Of a DNA stretch of 64,000 nucleotides, positions 21,419 to 34,300 are shown piece after piece. A program made the position numbers and the translations under genes. How positions within the stretch are numbered: the stretch's first letter is position 1; each line of letters starts with the position of its first letter. The notes beneath the pieces are model-generated. The model worked only from the letters and a program-made list of their open reading frames with translations. It was not told the origin of the DNA and did no database searches. This DNA is from Fratercula arctica. Taxonomy: Eukaryota > Chordata > Aves > Charadriiformes > Alcidae. Where the stretch lies: contig CANTUZ010000004.1 of assembly GCA_947846985.1 (NCBI GenBank), positions 76,969,159 through 77,033,158 of the forward strand, written 5' to 3'.

Positions 21419-22482
21419 CGTCCATGAGTTGGCATGAAATTCTCCATACTGAGGATGGAAATTTAGGATGACTTTACTGATACCAAGTATGATCTAAGAA
21501 CAAAGGCAGGAAAAAAAGGCCTTTGTCTAGGATAAAATATTGTGGAGATCTTATCTTTGAAGTGCTTACATGCCTTTGTGCTCTAGAGCAGACTTGGAAC
21601 TTGTCATGAAAAACTGAATTGGGGGGGAGGTGTCTGATCTTCTGACTACACTTAGCATAATTTATAAGCCTTTGAAGAAATGAATTTTCCACATTCCTGA
21701 CTTAGCAAGTGCCCCCACCATCCTTCCTACTGCTGCAGTCAAGTCAATCCCAGTTGTGGCTGCAGGGCCAGAAAGAGTCCTCTCTTTTCCACTATGGACT
21801 GGGGTGGGTCTCTGGACTGGGAGTGCTCCCAAAAAGCTGCTGTTTTGTCATCTTCACAGGTGCTTGAGCGCATCTGATAGGAATGGTGAGGGGACAAGGA
21901 CCTGACTGAGGCAAGAGAAACTGTAAGTATGGAGGCAGGGGATACGGTGAGACTGAAACTACTAGGGGGTAGAAAAGCTTAACATGAGAGGGATAGGGAT
22001 AGGATGCTGGGATTAGGTGAGGAAGGAAATTAAATTCTCAAGGAGGAATGAAGGATAACAAGTTCAAGGCAATGGGACAAGTACATATAGATGAAGAATC
22101 GGAGGGGGACTGTATGTCCGGAGCCTAGGACTAAGAGAAATGAGAGAGGACGGATGTAGAAGCCAGTGAGGAAACCAGAAGAATGAGAGCACGTCGGTAG
22201 AGCAGACAAAATCAAACAGATTCAAGTCTTGACTCCGAGCAAAGGGACAAGCTGTGATGGGAAGGGGAGCATTGACAGAGGCACCGCTGGGATTTGAACA
22301 GAGGCTTAGAGAAAGGGAAGCTAAAACTCGGAGAGCACAGAGACATTAGCATTTCAATGTTTTTTTCCACTACAGTAGACATCTGCTAGGCTAAGTAAGA
22401 CCAAAAAAATATTCTGCCATTCTAATTTAGTATAAGATATTTTCTTGTCTTTTCTGTGTGCTATAAAGGAACAAAAAAGGTA

Positions 22483-22528
22483 GAAATCCATTTGTTTGCA
22501 GAAATCCATTTGTTTGCAGAAATCCATC
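22483..22528. repeat. 18-bp tandem repeat, about 2.6 copies
   Basis: The unit GAAATCCATTTGTTTGCA starts at 22483, 22501 and 22519 with no mismatch in the first two copies. Confidence 0.9.
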
Positions 22529-22756
22529 CTGGAAGCCACCTTTAAAGAGTTTTTATGTAAGAAGCCTTAGGCCTTCGGCAGAAAGCTCTACCCTAGAGTT
22601 GGAAAAAGCAAGAAAACAGCCTTAGGAATCTTAATACAAATATTGGCATGTGTTCATTGTAATTCAAGAGGATTCAGGAAAAGCACTAAAAGGGCAAGGA
22701 GGTCTTATCTGAAAAAAAGCATCTATTATGAGGCTATAACATACTGAGCTTTTATT

Positions 22757-22800
22757 TTTGTGTGTGCATATATATATATATACCCACATATATGTCTACA
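22757..22800. repeat. TG/TA microsatellite
   Basis: A short TG run passes into (TA)n at 22767-22782, followed by further TATATG and CACATA pieces. Confidence 0.8.
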
Positions 22801-25800
22801 TACACACGCATATGTAATACAATATAAATATGTGTGAGTATCTTTTAAAAATACCTGTATTATTGAGAGTGTAAGCACCTATAAATCTAGATGCCCCTGC
22901 TCCTTCAGTTAAACTACTCATGCCTTGGAGGAGAAGAAAAATTACACCTAATATTTTATTGGCTTGGGTTGTGGATAGGTGCATTACACAAATGGATGCT
23001 ATTAAATCTTTATACCATGCTGTACCAGAATGAATTTTGTATGTGCTACATATTTTGCAGACACAAATAACTATTTTAGAAATGATATAAGGAGCTTTCC
23101 TGAGACTCCAGGCAACAATGTCAGATCTAATTTGAATTATTGCTATTGAAAATCATAGTTCTGTTTTTCATTATTGTTATACCAATATCCCTGACAACCT
23201 GCAATTTACCTGGTATGAACAGCACCTCCTGAAAATATAGAGCTGTTTTGTGGGCTCTGGTATTTTTGTATTTCCTCCTTGTGCATAGGCCTGATATTTC
23301 ACATTAATTCCACTGGATGGCACTGAAGGAGACAAGATTGCATGGAAATACCTCTAGAAGTTGAATTTAACTCCAAAAAGTGAGAGTGGCTTACTTTTTC
23401 ATTCCATTACTGAAATAGACAAATGTGGACTCATTTTCCAATTCTGATGTAACAATTTGTCATCAAAACCAGCTCTTAAACACTCCTAGCTGTAGTTCTA
23501 GGTTTTGACAGTAGCAAAATTACAGTGGAGGCAGAGTCAAGGCTTCTGAATCTGAATACCCCTTCTCCCCTCAAAAAGGTAAAGATGTAGCTAAAGATGC
23601 TAAAAGATGCGGCTTTGGCCCATTCTGGGTTCTTATGTGAAGGTTTGCAAAACATCTGAAGAATTTTTGGTCCCTGTCCTCCCTGGCAATGCTGTCGATA
23701 CTGGCCACTTCTACCATTATGAGCAAGCACAAGTATGTCAGCTTTTAAGCTCATGCAAAAAAATGACATAGGAATTCATTCAGAATTAAAAGCTTCCACC
23801 TGTTGAGGAAATGTATAGTGTTTCAGAGAACCTCCCGACTTGAAACTCCATCTGCAATCCCCACACAAGGACCCCTATTTTTTCCTGGGTAGGGACTTTG
23901 TGATCCTGCCTGGAAAGCACACAATTGCTCTCTGTCAATCAGACCTATAACCTGGGAGTCGTCTTTGGCTCCACTCTCTTTTTTGACCTGTTTATCTTCA
24001 TGTATATGAATTTTGTTTCCTTTTCTTCTCTAAGGTCTCCTCTTATCTCTCTCCACATCACAGATATGCTTTTTTAGGCTTTTGTTATCTCTCATCCTGC
24101 TTATGACAGCTTTTTTTCCTACGCCTGACCTGACCTGTCAAAAAGGTCCCTTGAAACAGTATTCTTGCACTTATCTCCCTGGCCTATTTCTGTGGCTTCT
24201 TTTTGTACTTACCTCTTTAGTATATCTCCATAGATTTCCCTGTCTCCACAAGCCCTCTAGCCCTCCGAGAGTGCAATTTGACAATTTTTTTGGCAGCTTT
24301 GCTGGCCTAAGACAGTCTCTGCTCCCAGCCATTCGCTCCTGTCTCTTTGATGTGCCCGCTAGTTTGCTGGCACCGTGGTTTTGTTCAGCTGTGTGGTAAA
24401 CCAGATTAGGAACCTGATTTGGCTGAAAAGCAGCATGGGGGAGGGAGGAGAGGCACCTTTTTCAACCAGCTTATTTCTCCGATCTGGTCTATCGGGCAGC
24501 ACTTCTGCTGGTGCAACGGAGGGGTTGGGCCTGGGGCAGGGACGAGTGGTGAGAGATGCTGAGCAGCAATGGCTTATGCTGGTTCTTGAAGCGCTGTTGG
24601 TAGCTGTTGAGCTGTGACCTGATTTTGATGATAGAGCTAAGCCAAGCAATAGCTAGCTGCTGCTGAAAAGGTTCTGCTGCACCTCCTTCATCATGGGTTG
24701 GTTCCTTGCACCTCCCTTGTGCCAGCGCTGGTGCTTATCTCACCCCAGTGCGCCAGTGGTGGGAGCTACCCCAGCACAGAAGCCTTCACTTTTTCTCGTG
24801 AGGGTTTTCCTGGCTGTTCTGCCGAGTGCCCGTGGAGTCCACCCGCCCAGGAGCTCAGCTGCGTTCTCAATTGCACCACAACACTTCACAACTTTGCGCT
24901 TTCCTGTCATCTGCTCTCCTCTTCTCTCTCAGCCTCCATATCTACTCCATCTGCTTTTCTCATAGCTGTGTTAATGATGTCCTTTTGGTCACCCTCAACA
25001 TACGGAATACCCTCCCTGAAGCAATCGCTGCATCCTTCAGATCTCTCAAGATTTCTTCTCCCGTGACACATATGGTAAATTGCCAGCTGATAATGCCCAC
25101 TTTAGTTGCTTGTAGGAATTTTGGATTTCATTAGTACACTTAATGTGTCCATGTGTTAGCTTAAAATGGGCATACTGTATCAGTTTATTTAAGAGGCAAA
25201 GAGGGATTAAACTGCCAGAGAATCTTTTTTCGGAAAACAAAAATTCCCAAAGCTATGCCCTGAAGGAGATGTACTTCCCTAAGGTCATATATAAATACCA
25301 GAGGCTGATTTTCTGTTGCTTCACGCCTTGGATCATCATTCATGCTTGTGCAAATGGACATAGCATTGCTACTAAGCAGTTTACACTAACATCTTACAGA
25401 ATTGTAAATTAGTGCCCCAGGGACAAGATAGCAGAGAGTCAGCGCTTACGTGAGCAGATGAGCATAGAGACTTAGGGATTTCTTTTCACCTAGTTGTTTT
25501 CAGCGTTTGGGTTCTTTTAGACACATATAGAAGCATATCCTAAACATATTTTATCCCAGTATTTTGGTATGCTAAGCTTTTTTTTTTTTTCCTATTCAGT
25601 TAAATAGAAAATGTATGGAAAACCAGCAGTGGCTGAAGCTTCAGATTGCCTTGGAAGCAATAAAATAAAGTTATCTGTGTTTGCTATTTAAAAAAAACTC
25701 CAAACATGACAGAGGGCAGTTCTACACCATGCAACAGAGCGCAGGACTTAGCAGAGCATGTATTCACATTGAGTTGCTTGCGGAGTGGGAAGCAGCAGCT

Positions 25801-27489
25801 GTAGACTTGCATATGCATGCTGCTGCGCCCAAAGTACTTAACCCTGTTGGTAGGTGGTGCTAATGAGGTTGGACATGCTGCTAATTAGGTTAGATACAAC
25901 ACTGTGGTCACGCGATTACACAGTGCCTGTGACTCTGGCTCAGACCTGGCTGGAGGATTCTGCGGGTAGAGCTGCATCAAGCCATATGTGTGCATCCAGA
26001 GAGAGAAATTGTTTGCCCGTGGCCTCTTGTTCCTTACCCTGTAGGGTTTAGCTGCAGTAACAGATGCATTTGCCACACACAGGTGTCAGATGTGGCTTTG
26101 TGCCAGGGATTACCTCCCTCTTGGTAAAAATAGAAGATAACCTTTTAGGTGTGTATTTCAGGCTGTGAGTTGTTGCTGTGGAATAATGGACATCCAACGT
26201 AGCTGCTTCTTAAAACTGTTTTGTTTTACTTCTTAATTAAGACAGTGAGTACTGACAGGAGCCGGAAAGATGGGGATGGTAATTTTTTCAGCCACCACAA
26301 CTTTATAGAAATTGTGAATCTACTGCAAGGTCATGGAGGCAGACGGCAGTATGGCAAAGAGCAAAGCACAGTCTCCTCCAGTACATTTATCAGGAGACCT
26401 ACCTTCCCCCTTCAGTGAGACAAAGCAATGTTTCAGGTTAGAGATACGATCGTGACTACAGCATAAATTCTGTGTCTGTGGAACTGGGTGGCAAGAGTAT
26501 TCCCAAAGCACTGACTGCAGAATTGCTGTCTTCTCAAATAACTGATGAATATATCCATAAACATAACATTCTTTCAAAATAATTTCAAGATTCAGGTTGA
26601 TGTTTGTATGAAGGCTGGTACTTATTAGCAAGAAAAAGGTAAACTGAAGAAGCAAAACAGAAGCATTGTTCAAGAGTGTTCAGAATGACCTACGGGATGG
26701 AGGGTAATAGAGCATCTTTCTCTTCTTGTATATTTTTTAAAGGATCTCAAGCAGTCATTTTGGCAACTTCTCTGTTATTTCATTTCCATTTGACAGATGG
26801 ATGAGATAGATAGAGATTTTATTGGAATGTAGTGAACCATCAATAATTAGCCCATGGCAAGTCAGCGAGGAACTATGCAGCATAATATACTTGGGCATAA
26901 TGGATTAAGATTTGATACCTGTGAAATTATGAAAATGATGAAAATTAATAGCTTCTTGATATTAGAATGGTTGTTCCTGGTGTTTTGTAAATTGTTTAAT
27001 GTCACAGGGAGGGATCCAGTTCCCTGAAGACTTGAGCAATCATTGTAAACTTCATAATGTCATCAACCTATTTTTTTTAATCCAAGGTATGACAACGATA
27101 GTGAGCACGTGATAGCAGGAACATGCATTTTAAAATATAATATTGCTAAGTGAAAGGCACACAGAGAGCAGGTAGTAAAGAAAATGAAGTTGGGTGTTTT
27201 TTCTTTTTTTTTTTTCAATCCTTTTTGATGCTATCTTCAATTAGGTTTTTTTCCACTGTGTCTGCCAGGAAAATTTATGCATGCACAGCTAGATATCTCT
27301 GACTTTTAAAGTCATGGCACTTAGCAAAATGCTTTTAAAAAGAGATACACAAAGCCAACATTAGCCATGAAAATTATGTAAATATTTATATATTTATAGG
27401 CAGTATATGTTTGATTTCTGGTTTTTGGTTTTGTTGTGGTTTTTTTTTTTTTTAATTTAAAAAATCCATCTGCTGCTAGCAGATGATAA

Positions 27490-27905
27490 ATATTTAGATC
27501 AAATTTGTGCCTGGGATACAAGGGCACTATTTCTTCCACGAGGGACATTATAAAGGTGGCTCTCTCACCTTCCCTGGTTAGTTGTTCCAGTCTCTGGTTA
27601 ACCCCACTACTAAGAAATTGCATCTTATTTCAATCTTGAATTTGTCTAACTCCAGTTTCCAGTCACTAGATCTTGTTATGTTTCTCTCTACAAGACTGAA
27701 AAGCTCCCTGTGCTATCAAATATCTTTTCCATATGTATATATCTGTGCGCAGTGATCAGTCACCACTCTTCTCTGATAGATGTAATAGATTTCTTAAACC
27801 TTATACCCTAGAGATTGTTTTTCAACCTCTGGATCATTTTTGCTGCCCTCTTTCTGATTTTTTCTAGGGTTTACGTATCCTTCTTGAATCACAGGCACTG
27901 GTTTG
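27490..27905 (-). mobile_element. Ancient CR1-type LINE remnant
   Basis: The plus strand reads like the complement of old amniote CR1 3' regions: TTGTTCCAGTCTCTGG, AGATCTTGTTATG with TCTCTCTACAAGACTGAA, AAATATC...TATGTATATAT, and a GATCATTTTTGCTGCCCTC segment. The spacing follows the family order, but divergence is high, so it is far older than the copies near 17.7 and 51.5 kb. Confidence 0.6.
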
Positions 27906-28629
27906 TTTTTTTTTTCTGATGTTTTGTGTAGAGCAAGGTCGCAGCCTAATAGTTATTTCCTTTTTTCATACAGCCGATAAACAGTTATTATATATTACAG
28001 CTGACATCTGCCGGATATGTTGCACGTATCAATAGGTGGGCAGATACAGTCCCTAGAACCGTGGAGGTATGTGTTCATATTACTCTAATACGTGCTGTGA
28101 ATTAAAGGAACAATGCCACATCTTCTGTCATATTATGTCCCTTTTTGCTACCTAGATGATTCTTAAATCCTACTAATACATATAAATTGTAATCCCACAT
28201 TTTCTAAATGAAGAGGGAAAGGCTACATTGTGAAGGGTGAATTTTGTCCTTCCCATAGGAGAGGTCCTACATTAGGAGGAGAAGCAGATGAACTATTCTA
28301 TTGCTGTGCTCAGAGTAGAAGAAATAAGGGAGGAATAAGGGCAAAGAAGCGCTGAGTGGCAGTGGCAGTCTTCTGAGAAAGTTCTGAGCCACTGCTTTCC
28401 TGGGCAGCAGGAGAGTGGAAATAGCATCCAGTTAGGGGTTTTCCCTGAGAAATGCTGAAGTTTAACAGAGCTGGCTGGCTTAAGGCCGGACACAGGAAAA
28501 ACTGGTAAGAGAAACGTTGGCATTAATAGCTTGTGCAGGTTTAAAATACACTCATTAGATTAGTTCATTTAGCACATGTACAAAAACTCCTTTGAGTACT
28601 GGTGTATGGCTTTTAATTCCTGTAGTAGG

Positions 28630-28810
28630 GAATTATAAAATCACAGAAATGTTGTTTGGGAGGGATGTCTGGAAGTTCTCTAGTCCAGCTCTGTGCTTGA
28701 AGCAGGCTATCACCAACACTCGCTCACGAGTGGACCTCCTTGGATCATCTGAAAATGTTATCCACAGCTCCTCCAACTCCTTATATACTACACCTCTCCA
28801 CTTTTTCTTG
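28630..28810 (-). mobile_element. Old CR1 LINE fragment
   Basis: AAATCACAGAAATGTTG followed by GGAGGGATGTCTGGAAG, TCTAGTCCAGCTCTG and TTGAAGCAGGCTAT matches the complement of a CR1 3' end with many substitutions. The far boundary is uncertain. Confidence 0.65.
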
Positions 28811-29784
28811 TTCTGCCATCATGCAGGCAGATGAACTCTAAGATGAGCTCCATCAGGGAACACCCCTGGCTGAAAACGATGCTTTCTTTACCTCCAGACT
28901 TCTTGAATTTAAATAGGTCCTTGATCCTGTCCATCACAAGGCTGCATGACTATGGATGCTGGCACATGAATGGTACAGGAGCAGATACGAGCATTCAGAG
29001 GGAACAGCTTATGCGGCACAGCTTTGCAATGCAACCAGACAGCTCTAGCAGTTTGCCAGTGCAAAGAAGTGAGGTCGTTCTACTTCTCCCCCTCCTCCTT
29101 GGCCATGCATTTCCACTTTTCTGGTGGCCATGGCAAGCTGAACTAGAGGAAAACAAACCTCACCATAAAAAGTGAGTACTTATTGAATGGTTTATTGAGC
29201 AGCAGTGCCAGTTGGGTCTGACTCGTATGGAACTGCTTCTTTCAATGGCAGCTAGCCATTTGGTTGGCTTTGCTGCAATGAGAAATTTCATCTCTGGAGT
29301 GCAGTTCCATAGCACTTTATCCTTATCTAAGTCAGAGCGACCATGGTCCCTCCTGGTAGTTGTGCAGCTGAGCAGCAGGTTGGTCCAGAGAGCTTTGCAG
29401 CCAAGAACTAAGCTTGCCAAAAATAGAGCTGCTCATTCCCAACTGGTTTCAGGGAGTTGATGTGCCTGAAAATGAATCACTATTTTATACAGCAAGTTTT
29501 CAGCCAAACTTGCGACCTGATCTGATGCAGCGTGCTGGTACATGTGGTGAGAAGGGAGAAAGGCTGGATCACGAGTCTGTGTCCTCAGACGCTGACAATG
29601 TCCATGATTTCACTTGTTCTTTTCCTGAAGCACGTTATTGATGTGACTTTTTGTCTTCACAGTAGGTCTTAGGATTATTGTAAGATGTTGAAAGAGGCCT
29701 GTTGTGTATGGAGGCATGCAGAGTCAATATTCTGTGGATCTTTCTGGACTCGGTGATTATTGAATGACAGCTTGTGTTTGCAGG

Positions 29785-29833
29785 GACTGACTCAGTAACC
29801 CAGATGGTCTCTTCCAATCTTATGTTTCTAGCA
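29785..29833 (+). mobile_element. Short ancient CR1 3' tail
   Basis: GCAGGGACTGACTCAG, GATGGTCTCTTCCAATC and TTATGTTTCTAG fit the terminal boxes of old CR1 families in plus orientation. It is only about 50 bases, so the call is tentative. Confidence 0.45.
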
Positions 29834-31034
29834 GTATCCTTCCTAAGGGCACCATACTGTTAAAACTGTTGAGAACTGATTTTTCTTTATCCTGTATTTA
29901 GCCACTTTGTGATTTGTTGCAATTGCTACTATTCCATCCTTCACTACTATATTTCTTTAAAGCAGAGTGAGAGAGAGCTTTTGCTCTTAGCTGTGCTAAA
30001 GATTTTCCCCAAATACAGCCATTAGAGACCAGCCACACACAAAACAGCACAGGCATTTGATTTTTTCCCAACAATGTTACATTTTGAGCTCCTGCCTGCA
30101 GTAATTAATTAGCATCATTGCTGAGCTGACTCCCTGCGGGACTGCACGATCATTAGTGCCAAAGCCAGGAAGGGAGCAGGAGCTCCCAAACCCCTGAGCA
30201 GGCTACTGCAGCAACTGTTGGCATCGATAGAGCATTTCAAGAACATTTCAAGTGACACTGGTGGAAAAGACTCACTTTCTCATCTGTATGAGAGGCTTGC
30301 CCAGACTCAGTTAGGCTGCTGGCTGGGATCAGGCAAATCTACTTCCTGGGTAAGATTTTGTCAAAGGCTATCGAAAGCCCGAAGGGTTGCTGTCAGCTAG
30401 TTCATCTTCATTTTGCTGATATGCAGAGAGAATTACAGAGGACTTGAGAGACATCAGGGTACAAATCAATGATGATGTACATACAGTACTGGGGCTGCTG
30501 TGCCAAAAGCTAGCCCAGAACCGAAAATCTGTCAGCAACAAATCAAACTTAAGTCCAGTAGAGACACAGCTGAATCCAAACAGGCCAAAATCAAAGTGCT
30601 GGCACGAAATTAAACAACTTCCTTCAGGTGCAGAAAAACGGGAGACACTGAGAGAATTTACAAGTTGCTTTTATGAAATATTTTTTGCAGGCTTAGGATG
30701 CAGTGTAATATAGTTTAATCTCTTCTCTCATCCCCCATGCCTGTTTCAGAAGAGAACAAGAAATTTAATCCAAACAAAGGATTAAGAAATTTCAATAACT
30801 GGACTATTGCCATTATCCAGACAATGGGCCAGCTCTTTAAATGCTTGTTCTTGATTGAATTGAAGTCAATGACTACATCAGAAGGAGCAGAATTGGAATG
30901 CAGAAAAGAGGAAATGAAAAGTCTAGAAGAGCTACACAATTATTTTACCTTTTACGCCCTTCCAGCAATGCATCCCATAAACAAAGCAGTTCTGAGAAGG
31001 GATCTCTCCTCACTGGAGAATAAGGTTAGGGGCA

Positions 31035-31390
31035 ACTTTTGAGAGATGGACAGAGGAAAGGGAAATGAGATTTAATATAGATAAATGTAAGGTAATACAC
31101 CTGGGAAGAAATAATAATCATTATATATACAAAATCAGGAGCTGCTGTTTAGAAAACAATAATAGAGAAGAAGGCCTGGGAGCAATGGTTTATAATTAAT
31201 TACTGCAGACAGGAACTCAAAATCTAGCACTGGGGCAAAAATCAAATACATTCTTATTCTGGGCCAGCACCAGAGGTTTGTTTCTACAGTGAGTGCATGG
31301 AGATCATTTATGCAAACAAGAGGGAGCTGGCAACAACACAAGCAAAATATTAAACTTATGGCTACCGTGTTACTCATTTTATTTACAAGG
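31035..31390 (+). mobile_element. Ancient CR1 LINE remnant (RT 3' region)
   Basis: GAGATTTAATATAGATAAA, TGTAAGGTAATACACCTGGG and AGAAGGCCTGGGAGCAATGG follow the order of a conserved CR1 RT-downstream region (family pattern: TTCAACACAGATAA, GCAAGGTCATGCA, GACCTGGGGGT). Stops and indels are frequent. Confidence 0.5.
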
Positions 31391-34300
31391 TGGAGCCTTG
31401 ACTGCTGATACCATAAGCACGAGCTTGTGGTTTTCTATTTGCTGAATACAGTAAAACAATAAGAGAAATGATCTCCAAGATGCAAACTCCTGATGAGTTT
31501 GTAGAAGGGTACTTTCTCTTTTCTTCTCCTTGTATTTGAATGCAGACCAGTGGCTTAAAAGTGACCAGATTTAACCTAGCCAAGACTGAGGAAACAAACC
31601 CCCTTTCTTAAAGAAAAACGGTTGAAAACAGTATAAAGAGAATTAAGACAATGTAACCATTCCATAATTCAATAGGAAAGGATCTGTTGGTAAGAAATGA
31701 ACGCCAAATGTAGAGTTATGTTTTTATTTAGGTAAGAAGTGGTGCTCAGTAAATGCATTTAGCAGACAATGAACAAAGATATCAAATCTGTGCTCCACCA
31801 AAGACCAGATGAAACATTACTATGCTGAGAAGACAGTGTCATGTGAAAGCCTGCCAGACAACCCAGACGGAGTGTCACGAAGAACTGTCTGATTGCAAGA
31901 CCTGATGGCTGCGTATTTAGAAGTTCATAGACTTGTAGATCAGAATGAAACACAAATTGATTCTTGTCCTAGAAAAGGAAAGGGGAAAACCCTACCAAGG
32001 CATAGGATGCAGAATATTAAAGTTTTACAGGACCCTTTCATCTTGTTAGTGCTCTGAGCTAGTAGCACAGGGTAATCCTGTCTTTGATTCCTTATAGGCC
32101 GTGCTCCTCACTATAAACCAACCTTGGGGTGATACCGTTTCTTCCCAGGCTGGATACAATTTGGACCCAAACCACTAGGCACAGACAGAGACATTGATTA
32201 TACCAGCACAACTTTTTTACCTCCTGGGAAAAGGGTGATGGATCACTCCTTACAGCCCTACACCTCAAAAAGCATTTGTTTTGGTAAGTGCAAAACTGAG
32301 TACCTGTTTTTTAAAAGCAGCAAAAAATATGGCAAGACTATATAAAAGCCTTCAAAATTGAAATTTCATCTTCCATCTGAGAAGGCAGATAAAGCTACAT
32401 AATTAGTCAGGGAAGGGTCGCTCCCCTTCTCCCCTCAGCGTCCAGAGGATAAACTCCAGATAAGCTTTTCAGAGACTGCAGAGCTTCAACTGCAGAGGGT
32501 TTTAGTCTGTCAAAAGAGGTTTGGAGCACATGATAATTAGCAGCTCACAGCCGAATTTCGCTAGCTGTCAGAGTATGCTTTGCTATCACTGCATGAAAGT
32601 ACTCCTGTAGGTCTCCCAAGTCTCCCTAAATGTGTGCTTTAGTCTGATTTGTCCACATGGAACTTTTTAATATAGAATTTGGTCAGTGTACAACACTTAA
32701 AGGCTTACAGCAAATCTCTTTGCTGGCAGATACCTGGACAGAATTAGAAAATAAAGGGCTTTTTTCTTGGACAAAGCAGGACCTGCTTTACTGTTTATGC
32801 TATACCCAGACAATCCCTTTACAATCCAGGGGAATTCAGTATGCTGGGAGGATCCATGGGTAGCCTGCTAATCCAAATCCACATCTTCTTTGTATCCCTA
32901 AATCAGTACTCACGAGTTCTGGCAGGTGACAAGCCTTTTCTTCAGACTCGTCCTTTATCTCTGCTTGCTCAGTTTTGAAGTCCTGATGAGAAAACTGTAG
33001 AAACACTGGAAGAAAGACAGTAACTGTAATGCAGTTGCTTTAGACTTAATTGAGGTCCAAGCGAACACTGAGAACAGTCCAGTTTACCTGAAGTTCAGCA
33101 TGGGCTTAAATGTTTCAGGACCAACATTGTTTCTGACTTACCGTCTTCATTACTGCTGCTTTCCAGACTGCAGTCTCAGATTTGTATGTGTATTACAAAA
33201 TATTTCAAACCTTTAATTACAGGACACTTAATGGTAGGATGCACTTGTGTTGGCTCTTGTCTCATGCAAACCAGCTGTTCAAGTTGTTTATCTGTGGGCT
33301 CTAGTGTGTTTTCAACAGGTGCTTTCTGTCCTGTTACTGCTTTTTATCTTTTTCAGGTATGTCTTGGTTACCTTCACAGCTCCCGTGGCCTCCTGCCTCC
33401 CTCCCCCCAGAACAACCAGCTGGGAGCTACGTGCATAACACATATGCACTTAACAACACTTTCATTGTCTTCCAGTCCAATTGCAAAGGTCATTTTCTTG
33501 GCTCATTGTCCCAGTCCTGTCACTCCTCTTTTTTGCATAATGCCATTGGCTTCCTTTTCCTCACTGTGTGAAATACAAATGACTTCTCTTTACTTTTCAA
33601 CCCATGTCTCATCTACAACACCAAGTAGTCCCTCACTGCCATTACATAAATGATACCAGTCTTTTAAAGCACTCTTGTGTGCGCGCTTTCATGCTTTCAC
33701 CCATGCTGCTGATTATGCATAGCACAAAATCTGTGTAAATACCCCAAAGCCCATCTTCCTCTGCTTTTTCAAGCATCTCTTCTCTGCCTCAAGGTCTATC
33801 AGTCTGAGCATAGCTATATAACTGTTTTGCTATATATACTTTTTCATATGAACGAGTATCACATCTTCTTCCTCCTCATCTTCTCTCTCTAAGCCTAGTA
33901 ATAAATAACAAGCACTTTACAGTCAAAACAGCCTCTTTGTTTTATGACTGTACAGTGCAAGTTACAATGAGGGTGGGTTTTGGTGTAATTTTAAGAGCAG
34001 TATTAATAATAAAGACAGAGTAAACCAAATTATTTCTCATCTAAGTCCGTAATGAAATTCCAGGAAGTAGCTCCAACATAGCATATTGAATTTGCCATAC
34101 CAAAGTTTCTTAAATTTGTTCATTCCAGAAACAAATTTGCCATAGGGATTAAGAGAGACCGGGACTGCACCTTTTGTGGCAGATGACTGTTACTGGCTTT
34201 GTAACAGTCTTTACCAGACTGCACCCTGAGGTCATGCATCACAATCACCCACAATGCTGACTGCACAAACATCTGGCCACATCTGTGTAGAATTTTGGTT

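Larger units (their letters stand above)
18430..27480. other. Gene-poor interval downstream of the CDKN2AIP promoter
   Basis: I see no gene. Contents are unique AT-rich DNA, short tandem repeats (21352-21418, 22483-22528), a TA microsatellite near 22767, a T13 tract near 25580 and a pyrimidine-rich segment (about 23900-25100) that may be an old LINE. Open frames are short and lack domains. Confidence 0.55.
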
